A model generated the notes under the pieces. It was not told the origin of the DNA. It saw only the letters and a program-made list of their open reading frames with translations, and did no database searches. Position numbers and translations under genes: made by a program. A DNA stretch of 64,000 bases, from assembly GCF_037969875.1 (NCBI RefSeq), contig NZ_CP150218.1, positions 1,364,001 through 1,428,000 of the forward strand, in the 5' to 3' direction. This DNA is from Paenibacillus sp. FSL R7-0337. Lineage in GTDB: Bacteria; Bacillota; Bacilli; Paenibacillales; Paenibacillaceae. Below are positions 54,518 through 62,049 of this stretch, piece after piece. How positions within the stretch are numbered: position 1 is the stretch's first letter; every line of letters begins with the position of its first letter.

Positions 54518-54616
54518 CTGTTCCTAAGTCATTGTAACACAAAACTATCAGCTGTGCGCTTCTAAATTTTGTAATTTTATAGATAAAGAGGCTTGTCCCC
54601 TCCAGCAGCGGCATAT

Positions 54617-54650
54617 GAAACAGCATTGCCGTCCTTTTCAGGACGGCTGT
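54617..54650 (+). repeat. hairpin repeat fragment (related to copies A and B)
   Basis: GAAACAGCATTGCCGTCCTTTTCAGGACGGC shares the GAAAC...GCCGTCCTTTT...GGACGG hairpin of copy B; the conserved TTCAGCGAG tail is absent. Confidence 0.45.
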
Positions 54651-54713
54651 GTCTACCCTATATATCGGCGCTTCTATAGAGATTGAGCATAGAAAATACT
54701 TAAAGGGGAAGTG

Positions 54714-54835
54714 GTGAAGGAAAATTTTGGAACTGTAGGAGCGATAGCGTCCGCCTTTGTCACCGGATTTGCACCGCAAATTGCGGTACAAATTAAGAAA
54801 TCTGGGGACAACAGCGGCCGGAGGACCAAACATTC
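54714..54835 (-). repeat. R element, copy 3 (decayed ends)
   Basis: About 122 bp in inverted orientation. TTTTGGAACTGTAGGAGCG, the CCGCCTTTGTC arm, central ACCGC-N5-GCGGT and GACAACAGCGGCCGG are kept; both terminal repeats have drifted. Confidence 0.8.
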
Positions 54836-54895
54836 TCTGGAGTCACGCCCACCCCTATAAGAAAACTTCAAAGTACAATCGATATAATATTTATT

Positions 54896-56857
54896 TTAAT
54901 GAAAAGACTGCCAGAACTCCCCTTCGGTCGAAATCAGGCCCATAATCTCTGCATACGGAATGCGGAAGGTTGGGAATCCTGCCGAATAAGGAGCAATCTC
55001 ATAAGGGGCAAAATACAGATACAGCGCCTCCGCATCCACATAAAAGGGCTGATCCGCTGTGATACCTTTATACGTATCAGGGAAAACATAGGAATACTGC
55101 GGATCATTCGCAATCTGCTTGCCGACAATGTCACTGAGCTTCTGCACATATTTGCTGCCGGGCTTGAATAGATCGCTGAGCGTGTAGAATTTGCCGGTGC
55201 GCAGGTTGATATGCTCGTAGATCCGGGTAGGCATGCCGTGCGCAGCGCCGAACGGAAAATGATAACCGCTAAGCTCCAGCACCAGCAGATTCTTGCGGAA
55301 GAAGGAAACGGAGAAATCTCCCGTATAGCTGAAATCCTGTGTGCCTCCACCCGTCCCCGCGCCGTATGGGAGCGACAGGATGCGCAGCTTGTCATTTACT
55401 GCCTTCGAGATCTCGGCAACCGCGATCCCTTCCACGACCGGATAATAGACCAGATAATCCCGGTTCGGCTTGTATTTCTTCTCCAGCACAGAGTATGGCG
55501 GTCTGAGCGGTATGACCCCGTTTTGACGCCAGACCTGCTTGCCTTTACGGTCATAATAGGAGGTCCGCAGATCAATATCCGCACGGATCAGGCTGCCGCT
55601 GAAGGACAGTGACCCTGAGCCAGGGATGACCGGAGGCTGGGCGGATTTTTTCCCGCTGGTATCAATAAAATACGTATCCTTGGCATCGTACACCGACGCG
55701 AGTCCCTGCTGATAATTGTTCACGCCCAGCAGCGGGTGGGTGCTGAGAATCCGTCCGGTCAGCGCATCGGCTATAACATAGCTGGAGCCTCTGTAGGGCT
55801 GATCCGCATACAGCGGGGTCCCCAGCGCCACACGGTTCTCTCCCAGCTGCTGCACCTCATAGTAGACGGCGGGAATAATCATTTTACCCTGCTTATCGAT
55901 CAGACCGTAGGCGTTGCCGTAATCCGCAGCTGTGTTAATCACCGCCCGGCCCTCCGAGAACGGCAGTGCTGCCGTATACTGCGGCTGGATAGCAATCGTA
56001 CCGTCCGTGTGGAGATAACCGTATTTTCCATCCTGCGTTGCCTGAAAGGCCAGCAGCCCATCCCACGGATACCCGACAAAAGGATGTTTGTACGTATGCA
56101 GCACCGCGCCATGAACATCAATCAGCGCATACTCCCCTTCGGCTATTTTGACTAGTGCAGTCCCATTCGAGAAATCCCCGGCGTCCAGATAGATGGCTGG
56201 CAGCACCTGTTTGCCCTGGGCATCCAGATAGCCATACAGCGAGTTCCCTCCGGTAGTATTCTGCTTGGAGAACAGTGCGCGGCCTTCGTGCAGCGAATTC
56301 AGATAGTCATAGCGCGCGGACGTCACTTCTTTGCCTTTTTCATCAATAAAAGTGTAGCCCTTCGCATCCGACACCACGGCCCGCCCCTCGGAAAAAGGAC
56401 CAATAAAAGAATAGACCGGTTTGACCCGCTCCCGCCCGGAGCTGTCAATCAGACCGCTGACATTTCCCCGCTGCACCACCGCCAGGCCATTCTGCTGAAA
56501 CTCCTCTGCATAGTCATATCTCGGCTCAATCACAATCCGGCCGTCGTTGTTGATATATCCCCACAGCGTCCCGTCCTTAAGGTTAAAAGGAGCCGGATGC
56601 AGCAGCTCTGCCCGCAGGCCTCCGCCGTCATCCGGGAGCACAATGAGCGCCTCCAGCGGCTTTTTGGAGTAGTCTACACGGTATAAGCCCGCCTCTGCCG
56701 GGATCGTCGCGAACAAATCCTCTTCCGCCCGGATGAAATCCTCCTCCTGCTGCGGAATACACTCATTCCAGCCGATACCGTCCCACCGCCATACCTCCGC
56801 CACAATCAGACCATTGTCATTCCCTTTTCCCAGCTCGTTCAGCTTAATCCTCAGCAT
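54896..56857 (-). CDS. WG-repeat protein with RsiV/PdaC-like C-terminal domain
   Basis: A 653-residue protein. Residues about 95-410 consist of WG-type repeats of about 40 residues (LWGYINNDGRIVIEPRYDYAEEF, GLIDSSGRERVKPVYSFIGPFSEGRAVV, GYLDAQGKQVLPAIY, GYLHTDGTIAIQPQYTAALPFSEGRAVI). Residues about 455-650 match the DUF4163/DUF3298 pair (YYPVVEGIAVAEISKAVNDKLR, SGYHFPFGAAHGMPTRIYEHINLRTGKFYTLSDLF region, FTFRIPYAEI-like end). No signal peptide or lipobox is visible although the C-terminal domain is usually extracytoplasmic; the N-terminal 90 residues are unrecognised. Function unknown. Confidence 0.9.
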   Translation of the reverse strand: MLRIKLNELGKGNDNGLIVAEVWRWDGIGWNECIPQQEEDFIRAEEDLFATIPAEAGLYRVDYSKKPLEALIVLPDDGGGLRAELLHPAPFNLKDGTLWGYINNDGRIVIEPRYDYAEEFQQNGLAVVQRGNVSGLIDSSGRERVKPVYSFIGPFSEGRAVVSDAKGYTFIDEKGKEVTSARYDYLNSLHEGRALFSKQNTTGGNSLYGYLDAQGKQVLPAIYLDAGDFSNGTALVKIAEGEYALIDVHGAVLHTYKHPFVGYPWDGLLAFQATQDGKYGYLHTDGTIAIQPQYTAALPFSEGRAVINTAADYGNAYGLIDKQGKMIIPAVYYEVQQLGENRVALGTPLYADQPYRGSSYVIADALTGRILSTHPLLGVNNYQQGLASVYDAKDTYFIDTSGKKSAQPPVIPGSGSLSFSGSLIRADIDLRTSYYDRKGKQVWRQNGVIPLRPPYSVLEKKYKPNRDYLVYYPVVEGIAVAEISKAVNDKLRILSLPYGAGTGGGTQDFSYTGDFSVSFFRKNLLVLELSGYHFPFGAAHGMPTRIYEHINLRTGKFYTLSDLFKPGSKYVQKLSDIVGKQIANDPQYSYVFPDTYKGITADQPFYVDAEALYLYFAPYEIAPYSAGFPTFRIPYAEIMGLISTEGEFWQSFH

Positions 56858-56981
56858 GCTGTCGTTCTCCTTTACAAAGGCTTTTGCCTATAGAATATGA
56901 ACGTGAGGGGGAAAGGGTGTGTCTGTGCTTGGGCGATAATAAAGCGGTAATAAAACGTTAATAAAACAGAAAGGCGATGTC

Positions 56982-57115
56982 GTAACTGCGGTGAGTTTTG
57001 GACTTCCGGCCGCTGCCCATTTTGGATTTCCTGATTCGGACCGCTGCTCGCGGTAGAAATCCAAACCTAAAGGCGGACGCTCCCGCTCCTCCAGTTCCAA
57101 AATCCCCTCCGTTAC
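56982..57115 (+). repeat. R element, copy 4
   Basis: 134 bp with intact GTAAC...GTTAC ends. The inner arms read TTTTGGATTT / AAATCCAAACC, a third variant of the paired segment; central ACCGC...GCGGT kept. Confidence 0.85.
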
Positions 57116-57153
57116 TGCTGCCTTTTTGTTGGTGAACCTTAAGGGCAACACAA

Positions 57154-57176
57154 ACACACCCTTTCGGAGGGTGTGT
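57154..57176. terminator. 9 bp stem-loop
   Basis: ACACACCCT-TTCGG-AGGGTGTGT. No T run on either side, so its termination strength is uncertain. Confidence 0.45.
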
Positions 57177-57331
57177 ACCGGGGATACAAGGGCTGCTGTG
57201 CCTGCCCTTGAAATATGAGACTAATCCTTCTGCTGGGCTGGCAAAGGATTAGTAAAACTCTATAAAAGATAAAAGTATAAAACTCTATTCTGTGGATTGG
57301 ATAAATAAGTAAATGTGCATACATGTCGAAC

Positions 57332-57480
57332 CTAACCGCTGCCTGACTTCTAACCTCTTGCCACTCGCTGTCCGCCGTCTGACTGCTTCCTGATTGCCGT
57401 CCGCTGCCTGCCATCTGACTGCTAACTGTCTGCCACCTGGGCACTAACAGCTGCTGTCTACCGCTAACCTCTTCGCCTCT
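57332..57480. repeat. degenerate heptanucleotide tract
   Basis: About 21 consecutive 7-base units on the pattern CTGNCNN (for example CTGCCTG, CTGTCCG, CTGACTG), with drift. Flanks lose the period. Confidence 0.55.
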
Positions 57481-57524
57481 GGAACAGAATAAAAACTAAT
57501 AATTAGTTACGGGAAGCTGCAAAA

Positions 57525-57697
57525 TTCTGCCCAAAATGCAACATTCGACTCCCTGCACCGACTTTAAACTAACATTGTTGTATGAAATGCAGCATTTGCT
57601 CGCCCACACCCCACTTAGAAGAGAAAATGTTGTAATTCGTGCAGCAATCCCCCCGAGTCCCCTGTTCCAGCTCGCCGGAGTTGCATTTATTGCAACA
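57525..57697. repeat. phased array of quasi-palindromic motifs (array 2)
   Basis: TGTTGTA-N5-TGCAGCA at 57576-57594 and 57628-57646, AGTTGCA-N5-TGCAACA at 57679-57697, and a degenerate site at about 57525-57543 ending TGCAACA. Steps are 51-52 bp. Spacers 2 and 3 share CCTGTTCC. Confidence 0.65.
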
Positions 57698-57905
57698 AAT
57701 CATGATCACCTGTTCCGAGTAGCGGAGGGAATTCGAGAGCTGGAGGAGCGGTAGCATCTGGAGGTCCAATACTCACCACCGCAGGCACGTATAATCAGAT
57801 GATTTGGAGCAACGCTGCGACAAATCGGTGCAAGCCAAAAAACGTTTGCGTGGATACCGCAAACGCTCTTTGGCTGCCTACCCCACCCTTGGTGAGGTGA
57901 TAGGA

Positions 57906-58038
57906 GTACCGGAGGGGATTTTGGAACTGTAGGGGCGGGAGCGTCCGCCTTTGTCTCCGGATTTCTACCGCGATTAGCGGTTTAAATCAAGAAATCTGGA
58001 GACAGCAGCGGCCGAAAGTCCAAAATCCCCGCAGTTAC
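57906..58038 (-). repeat. R element, copy 5
   Basis: 133 bp, inverted relative to copies 1, 2 and 4. GTACCGGAGGGGATTTTGGA start, TTGTCTCCGG / CTGGAGACAG arms, ACCGC-N5-GCGGT centre, GTCCAAAATCCCC and GTTAC end. It lies 21 bp past the mglC stop and could form the 3' end structure of that mRNA. Confidence 0.85.
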
Positions 58039-58059
58039 GACTAATCACCGAACCCCAAG

Positions 58060-59067
58060 CTACTTCTTCGAAGAATACTTACGCATATCAAACGATACCG
58101 CAGCGATGATGATCAAGCCCTTGATGATCAACTGGTAGTAGGGGCTGATACCGATGAAGGTCAGGCCGTAGTTGATCAGGGTGAAGATAATAACCCCGAC
58201 CAGGACACCCGGTACGGTGCCGATCCCGCCGGTGGTGGATACGCCGCCGACGACGCAGGCTGCGATGGCGTCAAGCTCGTACATGTTCCCGTAGTTGTTG
58301 GTAGCGCCGCCGGTTCTGGCTGCTTCAAGCACACCGGCCAGACCGTACAGAGCACCAGCGATGGCATAGATGTAGATCAGGTTCTTGGAGACGTTGATCC
58401 CGGATACCTTGGCTGCCTGCATGTTGCCGCCGATGGCGTACATGTTTTTGCCCAGCTTGGTTTTGTTGAACAGCACCCAGACGATCGCCGCGACTCCGAG
58501 GGCTATGAGTACGATGTACGGGATGGAATATTGGCCGCTGCCGATGAAGCCGGAGCCGATATCGGTGAAGTCCCGGCGCAGGCCGCCGATCGGCTGGGAT
58601 TGGTTAGGGTCCATATCGAAGTACAGGGAGTTCAGGCCGTATACGATCAGCATCGTACCCAGAGTGGCGATAAACGGCGGAACGTTCAGCTTGGAGACAA
58701 TAATCCCGTTGACGAGCCCGCAGAGCAGACCGGCCACAATGGCGATTAGAATCGGCAGCCAGACCTGCACCTGCGGCAGATCAGGGAAGAAACGGCGGGA
58801 GTAGTCGGGTATCTGCAGCATGGAAGCTGAGATCACCGCTGTGAAGCCGACCACCCGGCCTGCCGACAAGTCGGTCCCGGCGGTGATCAGGATAAAGGCC
58901 ACCCCGAGAGCAATAATAACGCGTGTGGAGGACTGGATCAGTACATCCCGCAAGGTGTTAATGGACATGAAGCTTGGCTCGTATATGATAATCCCCATGA
59001 TCAGCAGTACCAGCACGATGTAGATAGCGTTTTGAGTCACGAAGGACTGCGCTCTTTTAATAGTCAT
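58060..59067 (-). CDS. mglC: galactose/methyl-galactoside ABC transporter permease
   Basis: A 335-residue membrane permease of the RbsC/MglC type with about ten hydrophobic segments. Landmarks are SINTLRDVLIQSSTRVIIALGVAFILITAGTDLSAGRVVG, VNGIIVSKLNVPPFIATLGTM, the cytoplasmic EAA-like loop and GGVSTTGGIGTVPGVLVG. The SAGR and PNQSQPIGG segments favour MglC over RbsC. It forms the channel for sugar delivered by MglB, driven by MglA. It is 110 bp after mglA. Confidence 0.92.
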   Translation of the reverse strand: MTIKRAQSFVTQNAIYIVLVLLIMGIIIYEPSFMSINTLRDVLIQSSTRVIIALGVAFILITAGTDLSAGRVVGFTAVISASMLQIPDYSRRFFPDLPQVQVWLPILIAIVAGLLCGLVNGIIVSKLNVPPFIATLGTMLIVYGLNSLYFDMDPNQSQPIGGLRRDFTDIGSGFIGSGQYSIPYIVLIALGVAAIVWVLFNKTKLGKNMYAIGGNMQAAKVSGINVSKNLIYIYAIAGALYGLAGVLEAARTGGATNNYGNMYELDAIAACVVGGVSTTGGIGTVPGVLVGVIIFTLINYGLTFIGISPYYQLIIKGLIIIAAVSFDMRKYSSKK

Positions 59068-59177
59068 AATTGTGTTCCTCCTTAATTGTTACGCGAAGTT
59101 TAAGCATTCGTTGCTGAGCTTCTTCAGCCTTGCAGCAGCCCTATTGCTTTCGCCGTCCTGTGAGCTGTAGCTCCTGA

Positions 59178-60689
59178 TTAATGCTGTGCAGCGAGACGCA
59201 TCACTTCGGTTTCTGTAGCCTGCGTACCTTCTAATATTCCTGTCAGCCGTCCTTCCGACATTACCATGACACGGTCAGACATCCCCAGCAGCTCGGGCAT
59301 TTCCGAGGAGATCATGATGATACTCTTCCCCTGCTTCGCCAGGTCGGCAATGATCGTATAGATCTCGAACTTCGCACCGACGTCAATTCCGCGTGTCGGC
59401 TCATCGAGCAGCAGCACCTCAGGCTCAGTGAGCAGCCATCTGGCCAGCAGCACCTTTTGCTGATTCCCGCCGGAGAGGTTCATAATCTGCGTCTTGGTCG
59501 TTGGTGTTTTGGTGCGCAGCTTTTCAATCATTTTATCGACTTCAACCTTCTTCTTGCGGCCGTTCAGCAGCAGATAAGGCGTCTTGTAGCGGTCCAGGTT
59601 GGCGATGGCGCCGTTCTCATGCACAGACAGCACCGGGAAAATCCCCGTCACGCGGCGCTCCTCGGTCAACAAGGCCAGCCCGTGTTTTTTGGCATCCTGC
59701 GGAGAGTTAATCTTCACCTTCTTGCCGTCTATCGAGATGGAGCCGGATTTCACCGCGCGAAGTCCAAACAACGCTTCCATGACCTCGGTTCGCTGTGCGC
59801 CGACCAGACCGCCGACCCCCAGAATCTCCCCGCGTCTTAATTCGAAGGAGACATCCTTGAAGGATCTGGGCTCCGGTGAGGTCAGGCCTTCTACCTTCAT
59901 GAACACCTTGCCTGGAACATTGGTGCGCTCCGGGAAACGGTTCGTCAGATCGCGCCCGACCATCTTGGAGATAATCAGGTCCGTGGTCAGCTCGGCCGAA
60001 GGCCAGGTACCGATCTTTTTACCATCACGCATAATCGTCACTTCATCGGAGATCTCCAGGATTTCTTCCATTTTGTGAGATATATAGATAATAGCTACGC
60101 CTCTTTTTTGCAGGTCCCGGATGATCCGGAACAAATGCTCCACTTCCACGCTCGTTAAGGACGAGGTTGGCTCATCCATGACAATAACGCGGGAGTGAAA
60201 AGAGACCGCCTTCGCGATTTCGATAGATTGGATCTTGGATACAGACAGCTTGCCCACCAGCGTTTCGGGATTCAGGTCGATATCCAGATCTTTAAATAAG
60301 TTTTCTGTGTCTGTGAACATTTTTTTGTGGTCAATGAACTGAAGCGGCCCGATGCCCTTGGTCGGAAAACGCCCCAGCCAGATATTCTCCATCACACTGC
60401 GGAAAGGTACAGGGTGCAGCTCCTGATGGATCATCGAGATGCCGTGCTTCAGTGCTTCGCTCGAACTTGTGATGGAGGCCTTCTGGCCATCCAGGAAGAT
60501 CTCACCGGCATCCGGTGAATAGATTCCAAAAAGACATTTCATCAGTGTGGACTTGCCTGCCCCGTTCTCGCCCATAAGTGCATGAACCGAGCCCGGACGA
60601 ACCTTAATGCTGACTCCATCCAGCGCCTTAACGCCGGGAAATTCTTTGGTAATACCGTTCATTTCCAGCAAAAATTCCGTATTTGCCAT
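59178..60689 (-). CDS. mglA: galactose/methyl-galactoside ABC transporter ATP-binding protein
   Basis: A 503-residue double ATPase. First half: Walker A MGENGAGKST and signature KLSVSKIQSIEIAK with Walker B VIVMDEPTSSL; second half: degenerate P-loop GLVGAQRTEVME, signature NLSGGNQQKVLLA and Walker B VLLLDEPTRGID. This asymmetry is usual for sugar ABC importers of the MglA/RbsA type. The start is the internal ATG MANTEFLLEM with GGGGGCG upstream; the longer frame to 60734 adds a Lys/Arg-rich stretch without a site. A strong hairpin lies between mglB and this gene. Confidence 0.94.
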   Translation of the reverse strand: MANTEFLLEMNGITKEFPGVKALDGVSIKVRPGSVHALMGENGAGKSTLMKCLFGIYSPDAGEIFLDGQKASITSSSEALKHGISMIHQELHPVPFRSVMENIWLGRFPTKGIGPLQFIDHKKMFTDTENLFKDLDIDLNPETLVGKLSVSKIQSIEIAKAVSFHSRVIVMDEPTSSLTSVEVEHLFRIIRDLQKRGVAIIYISHKMEEILEISDEVTIMRDGKKIGTWPSAELTTDLIISKMVGRDLTNRFPERTNVPGKVFMKVEGLTSPEPRSFKDVSFELRRGEILGVGGLVGAQRTEVMEALFGLRAVKSGSISIDGKKVKINSPQDAKKHGLALLTEERRVTGIFPVLSVHENGAIANLDRYKTPYLLLNGRKKKVEVDKMIEKLRTKTPTTKTQIMNLSGGNQQKVLLARWLLTEPEVLLLDEPTRGIDVGAKFEIYTIIADLAKQGKSIIMISSEMPELLGMSDRVMVMSEGRLTGILEGTQATETEVMRLAAQH

Positions 60690-60769
60690 GTTGTTACGCC
60701 CCCTACGCTTTTTTTCTTTTTCCATGAGAGGCACAGCGGTTCCATCCTGCTCCCTACCCGTAAGGAATT

Positions 60770-60797
60770 CCGGAGAGCGCGGTACAGCGCCCTCCGG
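60770..60797 (-). promoter_or_regulatory. mglB-mglA intergenic stem-loop
   Basis: CCGGAG-A-GCGC, 6-base loop, GCGC-C-CTCCGG: a 10 bp GC-only stem with one mismatch and no T run. Such structures often stabilise the upstream mRNA, so that the binding protein is made in excess of the ATPase. Confidence 0.65.
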
Positions 60798-60850
60798 GAC
60801 TGGTATCTATGAAACGTATCTGTATCTGTATCCTTGCACCTGTTAACGAA

Positions 60851-61921
60851 TTATTTCGCGTCTGCTACGTTGTCTTTGGTGATTTTTTTGTAGGAGATCC
60901 ATACAAACTGGTTGTCTGTGATGTCGAAGCCTACGTTCTCTTTGGTTGGTGTTTCGCCTTTGGCCAGCAGAGCGGCCAGGGTAATCGCTGCTTTACCTTG
61001 GTTGTTGGCATCGTTCAGTACGGTACCCAGCATCGTTCCATCCTGCAAAGCCTGAACCGCAGGAGCTGTGGCATCCACGCCTACAACCGGCATGTACTTA
61101 TCGCCGCTGAAGTAGCCTTGAGCCTTCAGAGCTTCGATGGCGCCGAGTGCCATGTCATCGTTGTTGGCCAGTACGGCTTCAATCTTGTCGCCGTGGGAGC
61201 CGAGGAAGGCTGCCATTTTCTCCTGGCCTTTTACACGATCCCACATCGCGGTATCTTCAGCCAGCTTCTCTACCTTGATGCCAGCATCTTCAATCGCCTG
61301 GATGGAGTACGTGGTGCGCAGCTCGGCATCCTGGTGTCCCGGTTCGCCCTTCAGCATGACATATTGCAGTACGCCATCACCGTTCTTGTCGGCTTCAGGG
61401 TGTGCCTTCCAGTAATCCACGATCAGCTGGCCGGACATGGTGCCGGACTCTTCAGCCTTGGCGCCTACGTAGTAGACTTTATCCCATTTCTTCATATCTT
61501 CCGGCAGCGGCTCGCGGTTCAGGAAAACCACTGGAATGTTCGCTGTCTTGGCCTTGTCAATGATGACGCCAGCAGCAGTGCGGTCTACCGGGTTGATCAG
61601 CATGCCGTTATATTTCTTGGTGATGAACAGATCCACCTTATCGTTCTGTGTTGGCTGGGAATTCTGGCTGTCTACGATATCAACCGTGGCAATACCCTTA
61701 GCAGCAGCATCGATGGCGTTGCGGACACCCGTCATGAACGTGTCATCGAATTTGTAGATCGCTACGCCGACCTTTGGAGTCTCAGTTGAACCCGAATTCG
61801 CTGTGTTAGCCGCAGTTCCTGTGTTAGCAGCATCAGACGCCTTGTTATTGTTGCCGCCGCAGCCTGCGAGAGCAGCACCCAGCAATGCACTGGCAAGTAA
61901 AACGGAAGTGATTTTTTTCAT
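60851..61921 (-). CDS. mglB: galactose ABC transporter substrate-binding lipoprotein
   Basis: A 356-residue sugar-binding lipoprotein of the MglB/RbsB class. The lipobox is LAGC with Cys21, the lipidation site. After an Asn/Ala/Thr linker (22-50) comes the two-lobed binding protein: VGVAIYKFDDTFMTGVRNAID, NKVDLFITKKYNGMLINPVD, VVFLNREPLP, EAVLANNDDMALGAIEAL, VVGVDATAPAVQAL. The NNDDMALGA block with Asp residues is the usual MglB Ca/sugar site area. It is the first gene of mglBAC and has a CcpA-like site upstream. Confidence 0.94.
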   Translation of the reverse strand: MKKITSVLLASALLGAALAGCGGNNNKASDAANTGTAANTANSGSTETPKVGVAIYKFDDTFMTGVRNAIDAAAKGIATVDIVDSQNSQPTQNDKVDLFITKKYNGMLINPVDRTAAGVIIDKAKTANIPVVFLNREPLPEDMKKWDKVYYVGAKAEESGTMSGQLIVDYWKAHPEADKNGDGVLQYVMLKGEPGHQDAELRTTYSIQAIEDAGIKVEKLAEDTAMWDRVKGQEKMAAFLGSHGDKIEAVLANNDDMALGAIEALKAQGYFSGDKYMPVVGVDATAPAVQALQDGTMLGTVLNDANNQGKAAITLAALLAKGETPTKENVGFDITDNQFVWISYKKITKDNVADAK

Positions 61922-62000
61922 GTCTAATTGACCTCCTGAGGATATTTCTTTATTTGGATGAACCCGGTGTGTCCCGGGTACATCCTTATTATGCCCTACG

Positions 62001-62014
62001 TGAAAACGGTTGCG
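62001..62014. promoter_or_regulatory. candidate catabolite-responsive element (CcpA site) of mglB
   Basis: TGAAAACGGTTGCG agrees with TGWAANCGNTNWCA except at the twelfth and last bases. It lies about 80 bp before the mglB start and overlaps the likely promoter, as expected for carbon-catabolite repression of a sugar importer. Confidence 0.5.
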
Positions 62015-62049
62015 AATATAAAATCCTACTCAGTTTCATGAAAATTCTG

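Larger units (their letters stand above)
54440..54895. other. gene-free stretch between CAP and WG-repeat genes
   Basis: 456 bp with no supportable gene: the CAP promoter with a WalR-like site, a hairpin fragment related to the 13.3/36.1 kb element (54617-54650) and R-element copy 3. Confidence 0.8.
56858..58059. other. 1.2 kb repeat-rich zone without genes
   Basis: No frame here has a ribosome binding site or recognisable product. The zone contains R-element copies 4 and 5, a 9 bp hairpin (57154-57176), a degenerate heptanucleotide tract (57332-57480) and phased palindrome array 2 (57525-57697). It follows the mglC stop, so some of it probably lies in the mgl 3' untranslated region. Confidence 0.85.

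Noticed and set aside
54440..54600. Cyclic di-AMP (ydaO-type) riboswitch upstream of the CAP-domain gene
   Set aside because: Such riboswitches occur before wall hydrolase genes, but I could not find the conserved core sequences or stems.
57525..57697. CRISPR array
   Set aside because: The repeated part is a 19 bp degenerate palindrome, spacers resemble each other and no cas gene is nearby.
57139..57769. Small open frames in the repeat-rich zone (for example leftward 57139-57444, rightward 57536-57754)
   Set aside because: They are built from the heptanucleotide tract and palindrome array, lack ribosome binding sites and match nothing.
47948..58038. R elements as insertion sequences
   Set aside because: Units are about 134 bp with no transposase frame; a non-autonomous element remains possible.
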